NCBI GenBank assembly: GCA_002347815.1
Contig: DDXV01000064.1
Coordinates: 4,816 to 68,815 of the forward strand
Direction: 5' to 3'
Source of the DNA: Syntrophaceae bacterium UBA2251
GTDB lineage: Bacteria; Desulfobacterota; Syntrophia; Syntrophales; UBA2251
DNA: 64,000 nt
This document shows positions 1 through 7,574 of the stretch, piece by piece. Each line of letters begins with the position of its first letter. The stretch's first letter is position 1. A model generated the notes under the pieces. That model saw only the letters and a list, made by a program, of their open reading frames with translations, did not search any database and was not told the DNA's origin. The position numbers and the translations under genes are program-made.

Positions 1-267
1 CCGGGCCACCCGATCGTGCCGGGGATCGCGCTGATTGCAATGGTCCAGGAGGCCGTGTCGACTTGGGAACGGAACCAAGGGAGATCCGTCACGATCATGG
101 GGGTCCGTCGGGTCCGTTTCCGACTGCCCGTCAGGCCGGACGACGAGGTTGAACTGGAGGTGAAGAGGAGCTCCGGTCGGGAAGAACCGTCCTATGCCTT
201 CACGATTTCTTTAAGAGGAGAAGCGGTTTGCAGCGGTGTGTTGAGAGTTGGAACAAAAATTCCTTGA
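1..267 (+). CDS. FabZ-like hotdog dehydratase (3' part, cut by window edge)
   Basis: The frame is open from base 1 and ends in TGA at 265-267, so the start lies outside the window. The first visible residues, PGHPIVPG, match the stretch just after the catalytic HF motif of FabA/FabZ-type 3-hydroxyacyl-ACP dehydratases, so the catalytic His itself should lie just upstream. About 88 residues remain, ending in a beta-rich hotdog tail (VRFRLPVRPDDEVELEV). It sits 93 bp before an acyl carrier protein gene on the same strand, which suggests it removes water from ACP-bound 3-hydroxyacyl chains in this cluster. A GTG at 16 is an internal codon, not a start. Confidence 0.7.
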   Translation, partial: PGHPIVPGIALIAMVQEAVSTWERNQGRSVTIMGVRRVRFRLPVRPDDEVELEVKRSSGREEPSYAFTISLRGEAVCSGVLRVGTKIP

Positions 268-360
268 CAAGCCGGAGGAATATTTACGAAAGTACCCGCG
301 TGCAATACGCCGCCCAGGGGTATCGGGGCGGATATTTCTTTTGCACGGGGAGGTTGAATC

Positions 361-645
361 ATGCCGGAGAGCAAAGAAATCCGGGAACGGATGATCCGGA
401 TTGCCGAGATTATCATTGAGGAGCTGAAGCTGGAGGACATCACGCCGAAGTCGTTTGATCCCGACATGGACCTGGTGGATGAACTCGGAGTGGACAGCAT
501 GGACCTGGCGACCGTGGCTTTGGTGCTACAGGACGAGTACGGCGTCTTCATCGACGAGGACGACTATCCCAAGCTGAAGACCGTCCGGCTGATTGCAGAA
601 TATGTGCAATCCCGCCTGCAAGGACGCAAGGATCGTGATTCCTGA
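361..645 (+). CDS. Acyl carrier protein
   Basis: 94-residue acidic helical protein of normal ACP size. The phosphopantetheine site is the Ser of GVDSMDL (S46), after the usual LVDELGVDS helix. A GGGGAGG Shine-Dalgarno stands before the ATG at 361. It lies between a dehydratase fragment and two radical SAM genes and two ketosynthases, so it is probably the dedicated carrier for this cluster rather than the housekeeping AcpP. The stop is 2 bp before the next start, pointing to translational coupling with the radical SAM gene. Confidence 0.9.
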   Translation: MPESKEIRERMIRIAEIIIEELKLEDITPKSFDPDMDLVDELGVDSMDLATVALVLQDEYGVFIDEDDYPKLKTVRLIAEYVQSRLQGRKDRDS

Positions 646-647
646 AG

Positions 648-1847
648 ATGTCGAAAGTTGCACAACGGATGGAGACCCTGAAAAAAAGGATGCGGGATGA
701 CGGAAATCAGACCATGATGGCAAAGACGGCGATAGAACCGCGGATGGAGCCGTCCCGGCATGGCGGCTCCGAAATGAATCCGCTTCATGGGCGATTGAAA
801 TTTTCTGAGCTGTTGTCGGACCCGGAAGTGAAGACCCGTTGGGAGAAGGTCCGGAAATATTTTTTTCTGAGGGAATCCACCTACGACATGAGCAACCGCT
901 GTAATCTGCGCTGCGACGGCTGCTACTACTATGAGGGGGAAAAGCAGTTTGCCGAAGAAAACCGGGACCCCGAGGCGTGGCGTGCGCTCATGCAGGCGGA
1001 AAAGGCGCGCGGGATCACCTATGTCGTGCTGGCCGGCGCGGAGCCTTCGCTGGTTCCGGAGCTGCTGAAAGCCTGTTTTGAAGAGATGCCGCTGGGCTGC
1101 ATCGCCACGAACGGCGTCCGGCGGATCGATCCCTCCGTCGGATACAAGATTCACATTTCTGTCTGGGGGAACGACGCCACCAGCCTCCGCGTGCGAAGGG
1201 CCGACAAGCTCCTCGACCGCCAGATTGAAAATTACCGTGGAGACCCGAGGGCCGTGTTCGTCTACACCTTCACCCGGGAGAATATCGGTGAGGCGGCCGA
1301 AATCGCCGATGGGCTCGCGTCCGCCGGTTGCCGTTTCACGTTCAATGTCTTTTCATCACCGGTCGGTTATTCGGGTCCGCTCCGTCACGATCCGAGCTCA
1401 CTGATCCGCACCCGGGAAATGATGGTCAAGATAATGGCCCGGCATCCCGGACATGTGCTGTATTCCCCTTATGGAGCCGCAGCCCACACCCATGAACGGG
1501 GGCTTCACGAGCTGTACGGCTGTTCCTATCCACGGATGAATTCCTCCACGGAGATCGGTCTCGGTCGTTCCTTCCGTCAGTTTCGGACCGATCTGACCTG
1601 GGACCGGGCCGCCGCCTGCTGTGTGCCCGATACGGATTGCGCCGACTGCCGGCATTACGCCGCGGGAAGCGCCGTGGTGACGGCGCGGCTCTATCGCCAT
1701 GCGACGGACCCGCGGGCCTTCCGGTCCTGGCTGGACTATGTCGACACCTACCTGGCCGTCTGGGTGATGGGGTACGAAAAGGGCGAGAATCTCTGTGAGG
1801 AAATGGTCTCTCCTCCGGGACACGCTGAAATCGGGAAACGATCATAA
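648..1847 (+). CDS. Radical SAM protein with C-terminal Cys cluster (first of a pair)
   Basis: 399 residues. The radical SAM iron-sulfur motif is CNLRCDGC (C85, C89, C92; CX3CX2C), followed by a barrel with LAGAEPSL in the usual glycine-rich SAM-binding position and an ATNGV strand. Near the C terminus a CC-X5-C-X2-C motif (CCVPDTDCADC) and an upstream GCSYP Cys suggest an auxiliary cluster of SPASM/twitch type. The N-terminal 60 residues are poorly conserved-looking and the true start could be a later ATG. It begins 2 bp after the ACP stop and overlaps the next gene by 1 base. The protein at 1847-2845 is a clear paralogue. The substrate is unknown; an ACP-bound chain is an inference from context. 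Confidence 0.85.
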   Translation: MSKVAQRMETLKKRMRDDGNQTMMAKTAIEPRMEPSRHGGSEMNPLHGRLKFSELLSDPEVKTRWEKVRKYFFLRESTYDMSNRCNLRCDGCYYYEGEKQFAEENRDPEAWRALMQAEKARGITYVVLAGAEPSLVPELLKACFEEMPLGCIATNGVRRIDPSVGYKIHISVWGNDATSLRVRRADKLLDRQIENYRGDPRAVFVYTFTRENIGEAAEIADGLASAGCRFTFNVFSSPVGYSGPLRHDPSSLIRTREMMVKIMARHPGHVLYSPYGAAAHTHERGLHELYGCSYPRMNSSTEIGLGRSFRQFRTDLTWDRAAACCVPDTDCADCRHYAAGSAVVTARLYRHATDPRAFRSWLDYVDTYLAVWVMGYEKGENLCEEMVSPPGHAEIGKRS

Positions 1848-2845
1848 TGCAAACGGTCAGTACTTTGCTGGACAAGGATTGGTACGAGCGATACAAGGCG
1901 ATCTCCCGCCTGAACATCCGCAGTTCCATCTACGATGTCACGAACCGGTGCAATCTGCGCTGCAAGGGGTGTTTTTTCTTCTCCTCCGATGAACACAAGG
2001 CCGCTCCCGAAGAAGAGGATTCGGGGAAGTGGGAAGAATTTGTGGAACGGGAGCGGCAGCGGGGGGTCAACCTGGCCATCCTGATCGGAGGCGAACCGAC
2101 CCTCTATCTGGACCGCGTCGAAGCCTTCTACAAACGCCTTCCCACCTATTGCGCAACCAACGGCCTGATCCGGATTCCCCGCGATCGTTTTCCGGGGTTG
2201 ATGGTGGGCATCTCCGTCTGGGGCGACGAAGAGGATGAAAAGCTGCTTCGGGGAAGGGATGTCTTTGCCGTCTCCAGCCGGAACTATGCCGGCGATCCGG
2301 ATACCTACTATCTCTACACCATCACCCCTCGCCAGCTTGGACGGACGGAGCGTGTCATTCGAAAGATTGCCGACGTCGGTCTCAAGGTGCATATGCAGCT
2401 TCTGTCGAACGACGAGGGCGTGAACGGATTCTCCTGGACCCCCTCTCAGCTCGCAGAAATCCGCGTCGAAATGGACGCGATGCTCGATCGCTATCCCCGG
2501 ACCGTCATCTCCTGCCGCTATTACCACGAAGTCATCACAACCGGACGAATGCTGGGACGGCCGTTTTCCTGGAGCGAATGTCCCTCCGTGACGGAGCCGC
2601 TCGACAATCGCGCCCCACGCCCGAAGCGCCTCATCCGTTTTATCCGCTGGGCGGCCGATCTGAAGACGATGCACCGCTGCTGCACGTCGGCCACCCGCGA
2701 TTGCACGACCTGCAAGGACGGCGCCGCCCACATGAGCTGGGTGATGGTGAACAAAAGGGCGCACATGCGCTCTGCCAGGGATCTCCAGAACTGGATCGAG
2801 ATCTACGAGATGTTCGCCAAGCTTTACCGGTTCATCCCCTGGTAG
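1847..2845 (+). CDS. Radical SAM protein with C-terminal Cys cluster (second of the pair)
   Basis: 332 residues, with CNLRCKGC (C35, C39, C42) and the same following aromatic run (FFF) as YYY in its sister at 648-1847. Shared landmarks include an ATNG strand, an ISVWG(D/N) segment, a YAGDP/YRGDP segment and a C-terminal CC-X6-C-X2-C motif (CCTSATRDCTTC). The ATG overlaps the upstream stop as TAATG. The pair looks like a duplication that diverged, so the two may act in sequence or as a heterodimer. A repeat element follows directly and separates it from the ketosynthase genes. No characterised family is recognised beyond radical SAM. Confidence 0.85.
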   Translation: MQTVSTLLDKDWYERYKAISRLNIRSSIYDVTNRCNLRCKGCFFFSSDEHKAAPEEEDSGKWEEFVERERQRGVNLAILIGGEPTLYLDRVEAFYKRLPTYCATNGLIRIPRDRFPGLMVGISVWGDEEDEKLLRGRDVFAVSSRNYAGDPDTYYLYTITPRQLGRTERVIRKIADVGLKVHMQLLSNDEGVNGFSWTPSQLAEIRVEMDAMLDRYPRTVISCRYYHEVITTGRMLGRPFSWSECPSVTEPLDNRAPRPKRLIRFIRWAADLKTMHRCCTSATRDCTTCKDGAAHMSWVMVNKRAHMRSARDLQNWIEIYEMFAKLYRFIPW

Positions 2846-2850
2846 ATCCG

Positions 2851-2976
2851 GAAGGTTGTTGAAAAATAGCCGTCTGCGGCATTTCCCTCATCCTTCACCG
2901 TTCAACGTACCATCCAGTACGCCTCACGGCTCAGGATTTCGGGGGCCTTGCATCCGGCCATTTTAGAACAGCCTTC
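2851..2976. repeat. 126-bp MITE-like element with imperfect terminal inverted repeats
   Basis: The left end (2851-2872, GAAGGTTGTTGAAAAATAGC...) and the reverse complement of the right end (2955-2976) match at 18 of 22 positions. It fills nearly the whole gap between the second radical SAM stop and the ketosynthase start. The internal part (CAACGTACC...TACGCC...) is itself partly palindromic. Ends of the type GTTGTTGAAAAA...TTTTGAACAGCC are, from memory, common in intergenic repeats of related deltaproteobacteria. It contains no coding capacity. Confidence 0.65.
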
Positions 2977-2989
2977 AGGCAGGAAATGT

Positions 2990-4246
2990 ATGATGGATAT
3001 GGACAAAAAGCCTGTCATTCTCGGGTATGACTTTGTGTCGCCGCTGGGGACGGAGCCGGAAGAACAGTGGCGCCGGGCAGCGGCGGGGGAAAGCGGCATA
3101 GGGGCGCTGACCCGCTTTCCGCTTCGCGACCGGTTCCCGGTCCGGATCGCCGGCCAGGTTCCCGAAATCGACGCCGCCCCTTATCCGTTCCTGCGGCCCC
3201 GTGAGATGGCCCACTGGACGTCCCCCGTCTTCAGGCACTCGCTTCTTGTGGTGATGCGCGCCCTTGCGGGGGCCGGGATCGCAATCACACCGGAGCTCGC
3301 GCCCAGGACGGCCGTCACGTTCAGCTCGGCAATCGGAGGGCTGGACGCACTGATCGATGCGGATCGGGCTCTGACCGCGGCCGGAAAACTCCCTCCGCCT
3401 TTCATGAACCCCAATTCCTGCATCAACATGGTGGGCGGCAAGGTGGCGATCTTCACCGGGGCGACCGGACCGATCGCCTCGATCATCACGGCGTGCGCCA
3501 CGGGGAGCAGCTCCCTGATCCTGGGGGCGATGTTCATCGCCCAGGGCATGGCCGATATCGCCCTCTGCGGCGCCGTGGATTTTCCCCTGGTCGAACCGAT
3601 CGTGGCCGGCTTCGCCACGATGAACGGCGCCTACCGGCCGAAGGAAGGGGAGGCGCCTGTGCCGCCCGGGGCGGCGAGCGCACCGTTCTCACTGGGGCGG
3701 CGTGGCTTCGTCGTCTCGGAGGGGGCCGCCTGCATCGTGATCGCCTCCCGGGCGTTCGCCCGGGCGCACGGCCTGGCCTTCGAAACGGAACTGGCCGGCT
3801 GGGCCATGACGGCCGACGCCTACCACGCCGTGATGCCCAACCGCGCCCAGGTCGCCCGCTGCATCGCCGACAGCCTCCGGCACGCCGGCCTCGCGCCCGC
3901 CGCGATCGACGCCGTCAACGCCCACGCCGCCTCGACGAAGATCGGGGACCAGGTCGAAGCCAACGCCCTGAGGGAGGTCTTCGGGGACCGGATCCCGCCC
4001 GTCTCGGCCAACAAGTCGCAGCTCGGCCACGCCATGGGGGCGACGAGCGCCGTCGAGTCCGTGCTGGCAATCGAGGGTCTGCGCCGGGGCGTGCTCCTGC
4101 CCACGATCAACCACCGCCCGGACCCGGAAATCCCGCTGGACTGCATGGCCGAAGGCGCCCGGCGCCTGGACCAGACCGTCGTCCTGAAAAACGCCTTCGG
4201 CTTCGGCGGCTGCAATGCGTGCCTTGTATTTCGCCGCGTCACCTGA
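2990..4246 (+). CDS. Beta-ketoacyl-ACP synthase (FabF-like), first of two
   Basis: 418 residues from ATG 2990 (AGGAAA just upstream; 2993 is an equally possible start; an upstream in-frame TTG lies within the repeat). This thiolase-fold condensing enzyme has a complete Cys-His-His set: nucleophile in TACATGSSS (C169), NAHAAST (H312) and NKSQLGHAMGA (H347, with the preceding Lys). It should elongate an acyl-ACP with malonyl-ACP. It is followed after 12 bp by a second complete ketosynthase, so neither is an inactive chain-length factor. The reading frame on the opposite strand is long because of GC bias and is not a gene. Confidence 0.92.
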   Translation: MMDMDKKPVILGYDFVSPLGTEPEEQWRRAAAGESGIGALTRFPLRDRFPVRIAGQVPEIDAAPYPFLRPREMAHWTSPVFRHSLLVVMRALAGAGIAITPELAPRTAVTFSSAIGGLDALIDADRALTAAGKLPPPFMNPNSCINMVGGKVAIFTGATGPIASIITACATGSSSLILGAMFIAQGMADIALCGAVDFPLVEPIVAGFATMNGAYRPKEGEAPVPPGAASAPFSLGRRGFVVSEGAACIVIASRAFARAHGLAFETELAGWAMTADAYHAVMPNRAQVARCIADSLRHAGLAPAAIDAVNAHAASTKIGDQVEANALREVFGDRIPPVSANKSQLGHAMGATSAVESVLAIEGLRRGVLLPTINHRPDPEIPLDCMAEGARRLDQTVVLKNAFGFGGCNACLVFRRVT

Positions 4247-4258
4247 TATGAGGCGGGC

Positions 4259-5527
4259 ATGAAAGCGCCACGGAACAGACGGGTCTTCGTGATCGGCTAT
4301 GGGGCGGCCACCCCCCTGGGGCGGACCTTCGCGGAGACGTGGGCGCGCGCCGTAAAGGGCGAGGCGGGCTTCCGGAAGGTCACCCGCTGCAAGGTCCAGT
4401 CCGTCTGCGACGTGGTCGGGGAGATCCCGGACTGGGACCCCGCGAGCCTCGAGTTTGCCGATGCCAAGGAGGTCTACAACTGGAACGCCGCCTTCGTTCT
4501 CCTGACCATGGCGGTCTGCCGGGAAGCCCTGGACCACGCCGGCCTGCAGATGAACGAGGAGACCGCGCCGCGCACGGCCTGCCTCATCGGCTCGGCCATC
4601 AACGGCACCGACGCCTTCCGGACCGCCATGCTGAACTTCCAGGAGCGGGGGCCGCTCAAGGTGAGCCCCTACCTCCTGCCCAACCTCTGCGCCAACCTCC
4701 CCTCGGGCAAGGCGGGGATGCTCCTGGGTTTCACCGGACCCGTCTTCTCGCCCCAGGGGGCCTGCGCCTCGGGCAACCACGCCGTCGGCATCGGGGCGCG
4801 GATGATCCGCGACGGGGACTGCGATTTCGCGCTCGCGGGCGGGGTGGACACCCCCATCCTGCCGGAGATCATCCACGGCTTCACCAACATGAACGCCACG
4901 ATCAAGGTCCTCCCGGGGGACCGGGCGTTTGACGACCCCGCGCAGGCCTCGCGGCCCTTCAGCGCGGACCGGCGCGGCTTCGTCCTGTCCGAAGGCGCGG
5001 GCGTGCTCGTGCTCGCGGCCGAGGACACGCTCGCCCGGTTCGGCCTGACCGCCCGGGCGGAGGTCCTGGGCGTCGGCTGGACCTCCGACGCGTACCACTT
5101 CACCAACCCCAACGCCAAAACGATCGTGCGGGCCATCCGCGAGGCCATTGCCGACGCGGGGCTGACGCCGGCGGATATCGGGTACATCAACACGCACGGG
5201 ACCTCCACGCAGAAGGGCGACCTGACGGAGATCGCCTGCCTCCGGACGGTCTTCGGGAAGGGCCTCGAGCGGATCCCCCTGTCCTCGAACAAATCGCAGC
5301 TTGGCCATACGTTGGGGGCCGCGGCGGCCATCGAGGACGCCCTGACGATCGAAGGCATGCAGCGGGGGGTGATCCTGCCGACGATCAACCACCGCCCCGA
5401 TCCGCGCTTTGCCGACATCGACTGCGTCCCCGATCGCGCCCGCCGTCAGCGTTACGAAACAGCCCTGGCGAACGCCTTCGGCTTTGGGGGGACGAACTGT
5501 TGCATCGTCTTCGGAGGTGCGGGATGA
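4259..5527 (+). CDS. Beta-ketoacyl-ACP synthase (FabF-like), second of two
   Basis: 422 residues. The catalytic set is intact: C169 in GACASGNHA, H313 in NTHGTSTQKGD and H350 in NKSQLGHTLGA. The Cys motif differs from its neighbour (CASGNHA versus CATGSSS), suggesting different chain-length or starter preference. The ATGA overlap with the following thioesterase gene indicates coupled translation. Having two active, diverged ketosynthases next to one ACP recalls aryl-polyene-type and other type II polyene pathways, but no ketoreductase is visible inside the window. Confidence 0.92.
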   Translation: MKAPRNRRVFVIGYGAATPLGRTFAETWARAVKGEAGFRKVTRCKVQSVCDVVGEIPDWDPASLEFADAKEVYNWNAAFVLLTMAVCREALDHAGLQMNEETAPRTACLIGSAINGTDAFRTAMLNFQERGPLKVSPYLLPNLCANLPSGKAGMLLGFTGPVFSPQGACASGNHAVGIGARMIRDGDCDFALAGGVDTPILPEIIHGFTNMNATIKVLPGDRAFDDPAQASRPFSADRRGFVLSEGAGVLVLAAEDTLARFGLTARAEVLGVGWTSDAYHFTNPNAKTIVRAIREAIADAGLTPADIGYINTHGTSTQKGDLTEIACLRTVFGKGLERIPLSSNKSQLGHTLGAAAAIEDALTIEGMQRGVILPTINHRPDPRFADIDCVPDRARRQRYETALANAFGFGGTNCCIVFGGAG

Positions 5528-6006
5528 AACCGAAACCCTTCCGTCCGGAATCCCCGTCCGGCGAAGGACCGTACGTCCGCGACGCCGCGACCGGCCTCGT
5601 CTGGCACCGCTGTCCCCACCGGACCCTCTACGCCGACACGGATCGCTCCACGGTCGTGTATCACGCGAATTACCTGAGATACTTCGAACTGGGACGCACG
5701 TCCCTGATGCGGGATGCCGCCTATCCCTACCGGGAGATCGAGGCCGGGGGCTACGTCTACCCCATCATCGAGATGGGCGTCCAGTTCTATCAGGCGCTCC
5801 ATTACGACGACCCCATGTGGATCCATACCCGTCCCGGAGAACTGGAGCGGGTGCGCCTCCGCTTCGACTACATCATTCTGCATGCAGAGTCGGGCGTCGA
5901 GGTCTGCCGGGGATTCACCCGCCACTGCGCCCTGAATGCCCGGGGCGTGCCCGTGGCGGTCGACCCGAAAACGGTTCATCTATGGAAGATGTTTCCCCAG
6001 CCGTGA
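5524..6006 (+). CDS. 4HBT/YbgC-type hotdog acyl thioesterase
   Basis: 160 residues from the ATG overlapping the previous stop. The hallmark segment YADTDRSTVVYHANYLRYFELGR is that of 4-hydroxybenzoyl-CoA thioesterase-like proteins, with the catalytic Asp in DTD and the VYHANY strand. It probably hydrolyses the finished or a stalled acyl-ACP or acyl-CoA of this pathway. An alternative in-frame start at 5500 lies deep in the upstream gene and lacks a ribosome site. The 3' end overlaps the start of the dehydratase gene by 25 bases. Confidence 0.85.
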   Translation: MKPKPFRPESPSGEGPYVRDAATGLVWHRCPHRTLYADTDRSTVVYHANYLRYFELGRTSLMRDAAYPYREIEAGGYVYPIIEMGVQFYQALHYDDPMWIHTRPGELERVRLRFDYIILHAESGVEVCRGFTRHCALNARGVPVAVDPKTVHLWKMFPQP

Positions 6007-6887
6007 AGCATCCCCGGGAAATCCCCCTCGTCATCCCCGTTCCCGCGTATCTGCGCGATCACTGTGCAGACGGACGCTGCGTCCTGCCCGCCGCGGAGGC
6101 CCTGCAGATCCTGGCCCGGACGCTGCCGGCGGCTTACGACGCCCGCCGTCAGGAGGGGGCGCAGTTCTCCCACCTCCTCATCGTGGACGAGGCGGCGGTG
6201 CGCATCGAGGCGGTCCATGAGATCGAGCCGCTGCGCGGCGGGGGCTGCCGTTCCCGTCTGACGACGCGCCGCACCGGGCCGCGAACTTCCTGCACCCGCC
6301 GCATCGAGCATGCGTGTGTCCATTTTTCCGCCCTGCGCGAAACGGGGACGGACACCGGGAAGGAACCGGCGACCGCCCGGGAGAGGGCGTTCCGGGGCGC
6401 CTCCGGGGAACGGGGACCGGATCGCGACGACGCGGCGCCCTTCGTCGTCCCCGGCGCCCGCCTCTACGACGAACTGGTCCCGTTCGGTCCCGCCTGGCGG
6501 AACGTCACGGGCGAGGTGCGTCTCACGCCGGCCGGGGCGGCGGCAGCCCTTTCCGGCGGACGTTTTCCGGAGGCCGCCGGTCCCCTGGGGTCGCCCTTTC
6601 CCTTCGACGCCGCGATGCACGTGGCCTGCGCCTGGGGACAGCGCTACCGGGGCGTCGTGGCCTTTCCCGTCGGGTTCGACCGCCGGGAGGTCCTCTCCCC
6701 GACGTCGTCCGGCGGGCGCTACGTCTGCCGGGTTTCCCCCCTTGCGGACGAAGGGGCGACCTTGTCCTTCGATATCCAAATCGACGACGAGGACCGTCGG
6801 GCGATGGAGACGATCCGCAACCTGCGCATGCGGGATATCTCCGGAGGAAAACGGATCCCGCCGGCCTGGGTGAGGGAAGGGGTGTAG
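5982..6887 (+). CDS. Stand-alone PKS-type double-hotdog dehydratase
   Basis: 301 residues. The N-terminal half holds HCADGRCVLP (H27, G31, P36), matching the HX3GX4P motif of polyketide-synthase dehydratase domains. The C-terminal half has FGPAWRNV and D209-A-A-M-H213, matching the DX3(H/Q) motif. Length fits a free-standing PKS DH domain. The linker at about residues 95-150 is Arg/Gly-rich and poorly conserved in appearance. The start ATG lies within the end of the thioesterase gene. With the FabZ-like gene at 1-267 the cluster has two dehydratases, which would suit formation of conjugated double bonds. Confidence 0.75.
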   Translation: MEDVSPAVKHPREIPLVIPVPAYLRDHCADGRCVLPAAEALQILARTLPAAYDARRQEGAQFSHLLIVDEAAVRIEAVHEIEPLRGGGCRSRLTTRRTGPRTSCTRRIEHACVHFSALRETGTDTGKEPATARERAFRGASGERGPDRDDAAPFVVPGARLYDELVPFGPAWRNVTGEVRLTPAGAAAALSGGRFPEAAGPLGSPFPFDAAMHVACAWGQRYRGVVAFPVGFDRREVLSPTSSGGRYVCRVSPLADEGATLSFDIQIDDEDRRAMETIRNLRMRDISGGKRIPPAWVREGV

Positions 6888-6888
6888 G

Positions 6889-7473
6889 ATGGACGTTGCC
6901 GCGCTGTTTGTGCTGGCGTATCTCGCCGCCTCGGTCAATTTCGCGATCATCGTCCTTCATCTCCTGGGGAAGGCGGATCCTCGGACCCAATTCAGCGGAA
7001 ACGCGGGGACGACGAACGTCTTCCGCCAGGCGGGGCGAGGCTGGGCGGCCGTCGTCCTCCTGCTCGACGTCGGCCGGGCCGTCGGTTTCGCCGCCCTGGC
7101 CCTGTGGCTGCTGCCCTCCGTCTGGGTTCCCTGGATCGGTTTCGCCCTCGTCCTCGGGAACCGGTTCCCCTGCTTTCACGGCTTCCGCGGCGGGAAGGGC
7201 GTCGCCAACTATCTGGGCTTCACGGTCCTCATCGCCCCGTGGGGGGCGGTCCTGTCCTGCCTTGTCTGGGTCGTCGTGCACCGGATTGTCCGGATCCCGT
7301 TTGTCGCCTCCTTCTTCATGATCCTGACCCTCGGGGGAGCGACGGTCGCGGCGAGCGGCGGCCAGGCGATCCCAATCGCCGGCACGGTGGCGACGGCACT
7401 CTTCGTTTTCTGGAACCACCGGGGGAATGTCGCGGCATTGGTCGAAGAGAGAAGGAGAAAGGCCGGGGGCTGA
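6889..7473 (+). CDS. PlsY-like glycerol-3-phosphate acyltransferase
   Basis: 194-residue polytopic membrane protein with the PlsY signatures SGNAGTTNVFR (about residues 36-46) and NRFPCFHGFRGGKGVAN (about residues 88-104), and a C-terminal HRGNVAALVEE. PlsY moves an acyl group from acyl-phosphate to glycerol 3-phosphate. Here the second motif reads GNRFP where the family usually has GHxFP, so the His is an Asn. That may alter activity or the acyl or acceptor choice. It starts 1 bp after the dehydratase stop, so it is in the same operon. A cluster-specific lipid acyltransferase is inferred. Confidence 0.8.
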   Translation: MDVAALFVLAYLAASVNFAIIVLHLLGKADPRTQFSGNAGTTNVFRQAGRGWAAVVLLLDVGRAVGFAALALWLLPSVWVPWIGFALVLGNRFPCFHGFRGGKGVANYLGFTVLIAPWGAVLSCLVWVVVHRIVRIPFVASFFMILTLGGATVAASGGQAIPIAGTVATALFVFWNHRGNVAALVEERRRKAGG

Positions 7474-7574
7474 GGGCCTTGGCGAAGGGGACGCCGGGTC
7501 GGAAAAGGCCCGCCGCGCGGAGGGATCTCGATGTCCAAGGGGTGCAGGTTTACGGGCGGGAAGGAAGGGGATTG

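Noticed and set aside
3689..5392. A 567-codon open frame on the minus strand across the two ketosynthase genes
   Set aside because: Both ketosynthases on the plus strand have complete catalytic motifs; the antisense frame is Gly/Arg/Asp-rich without any domain and arises from high third-position GC.
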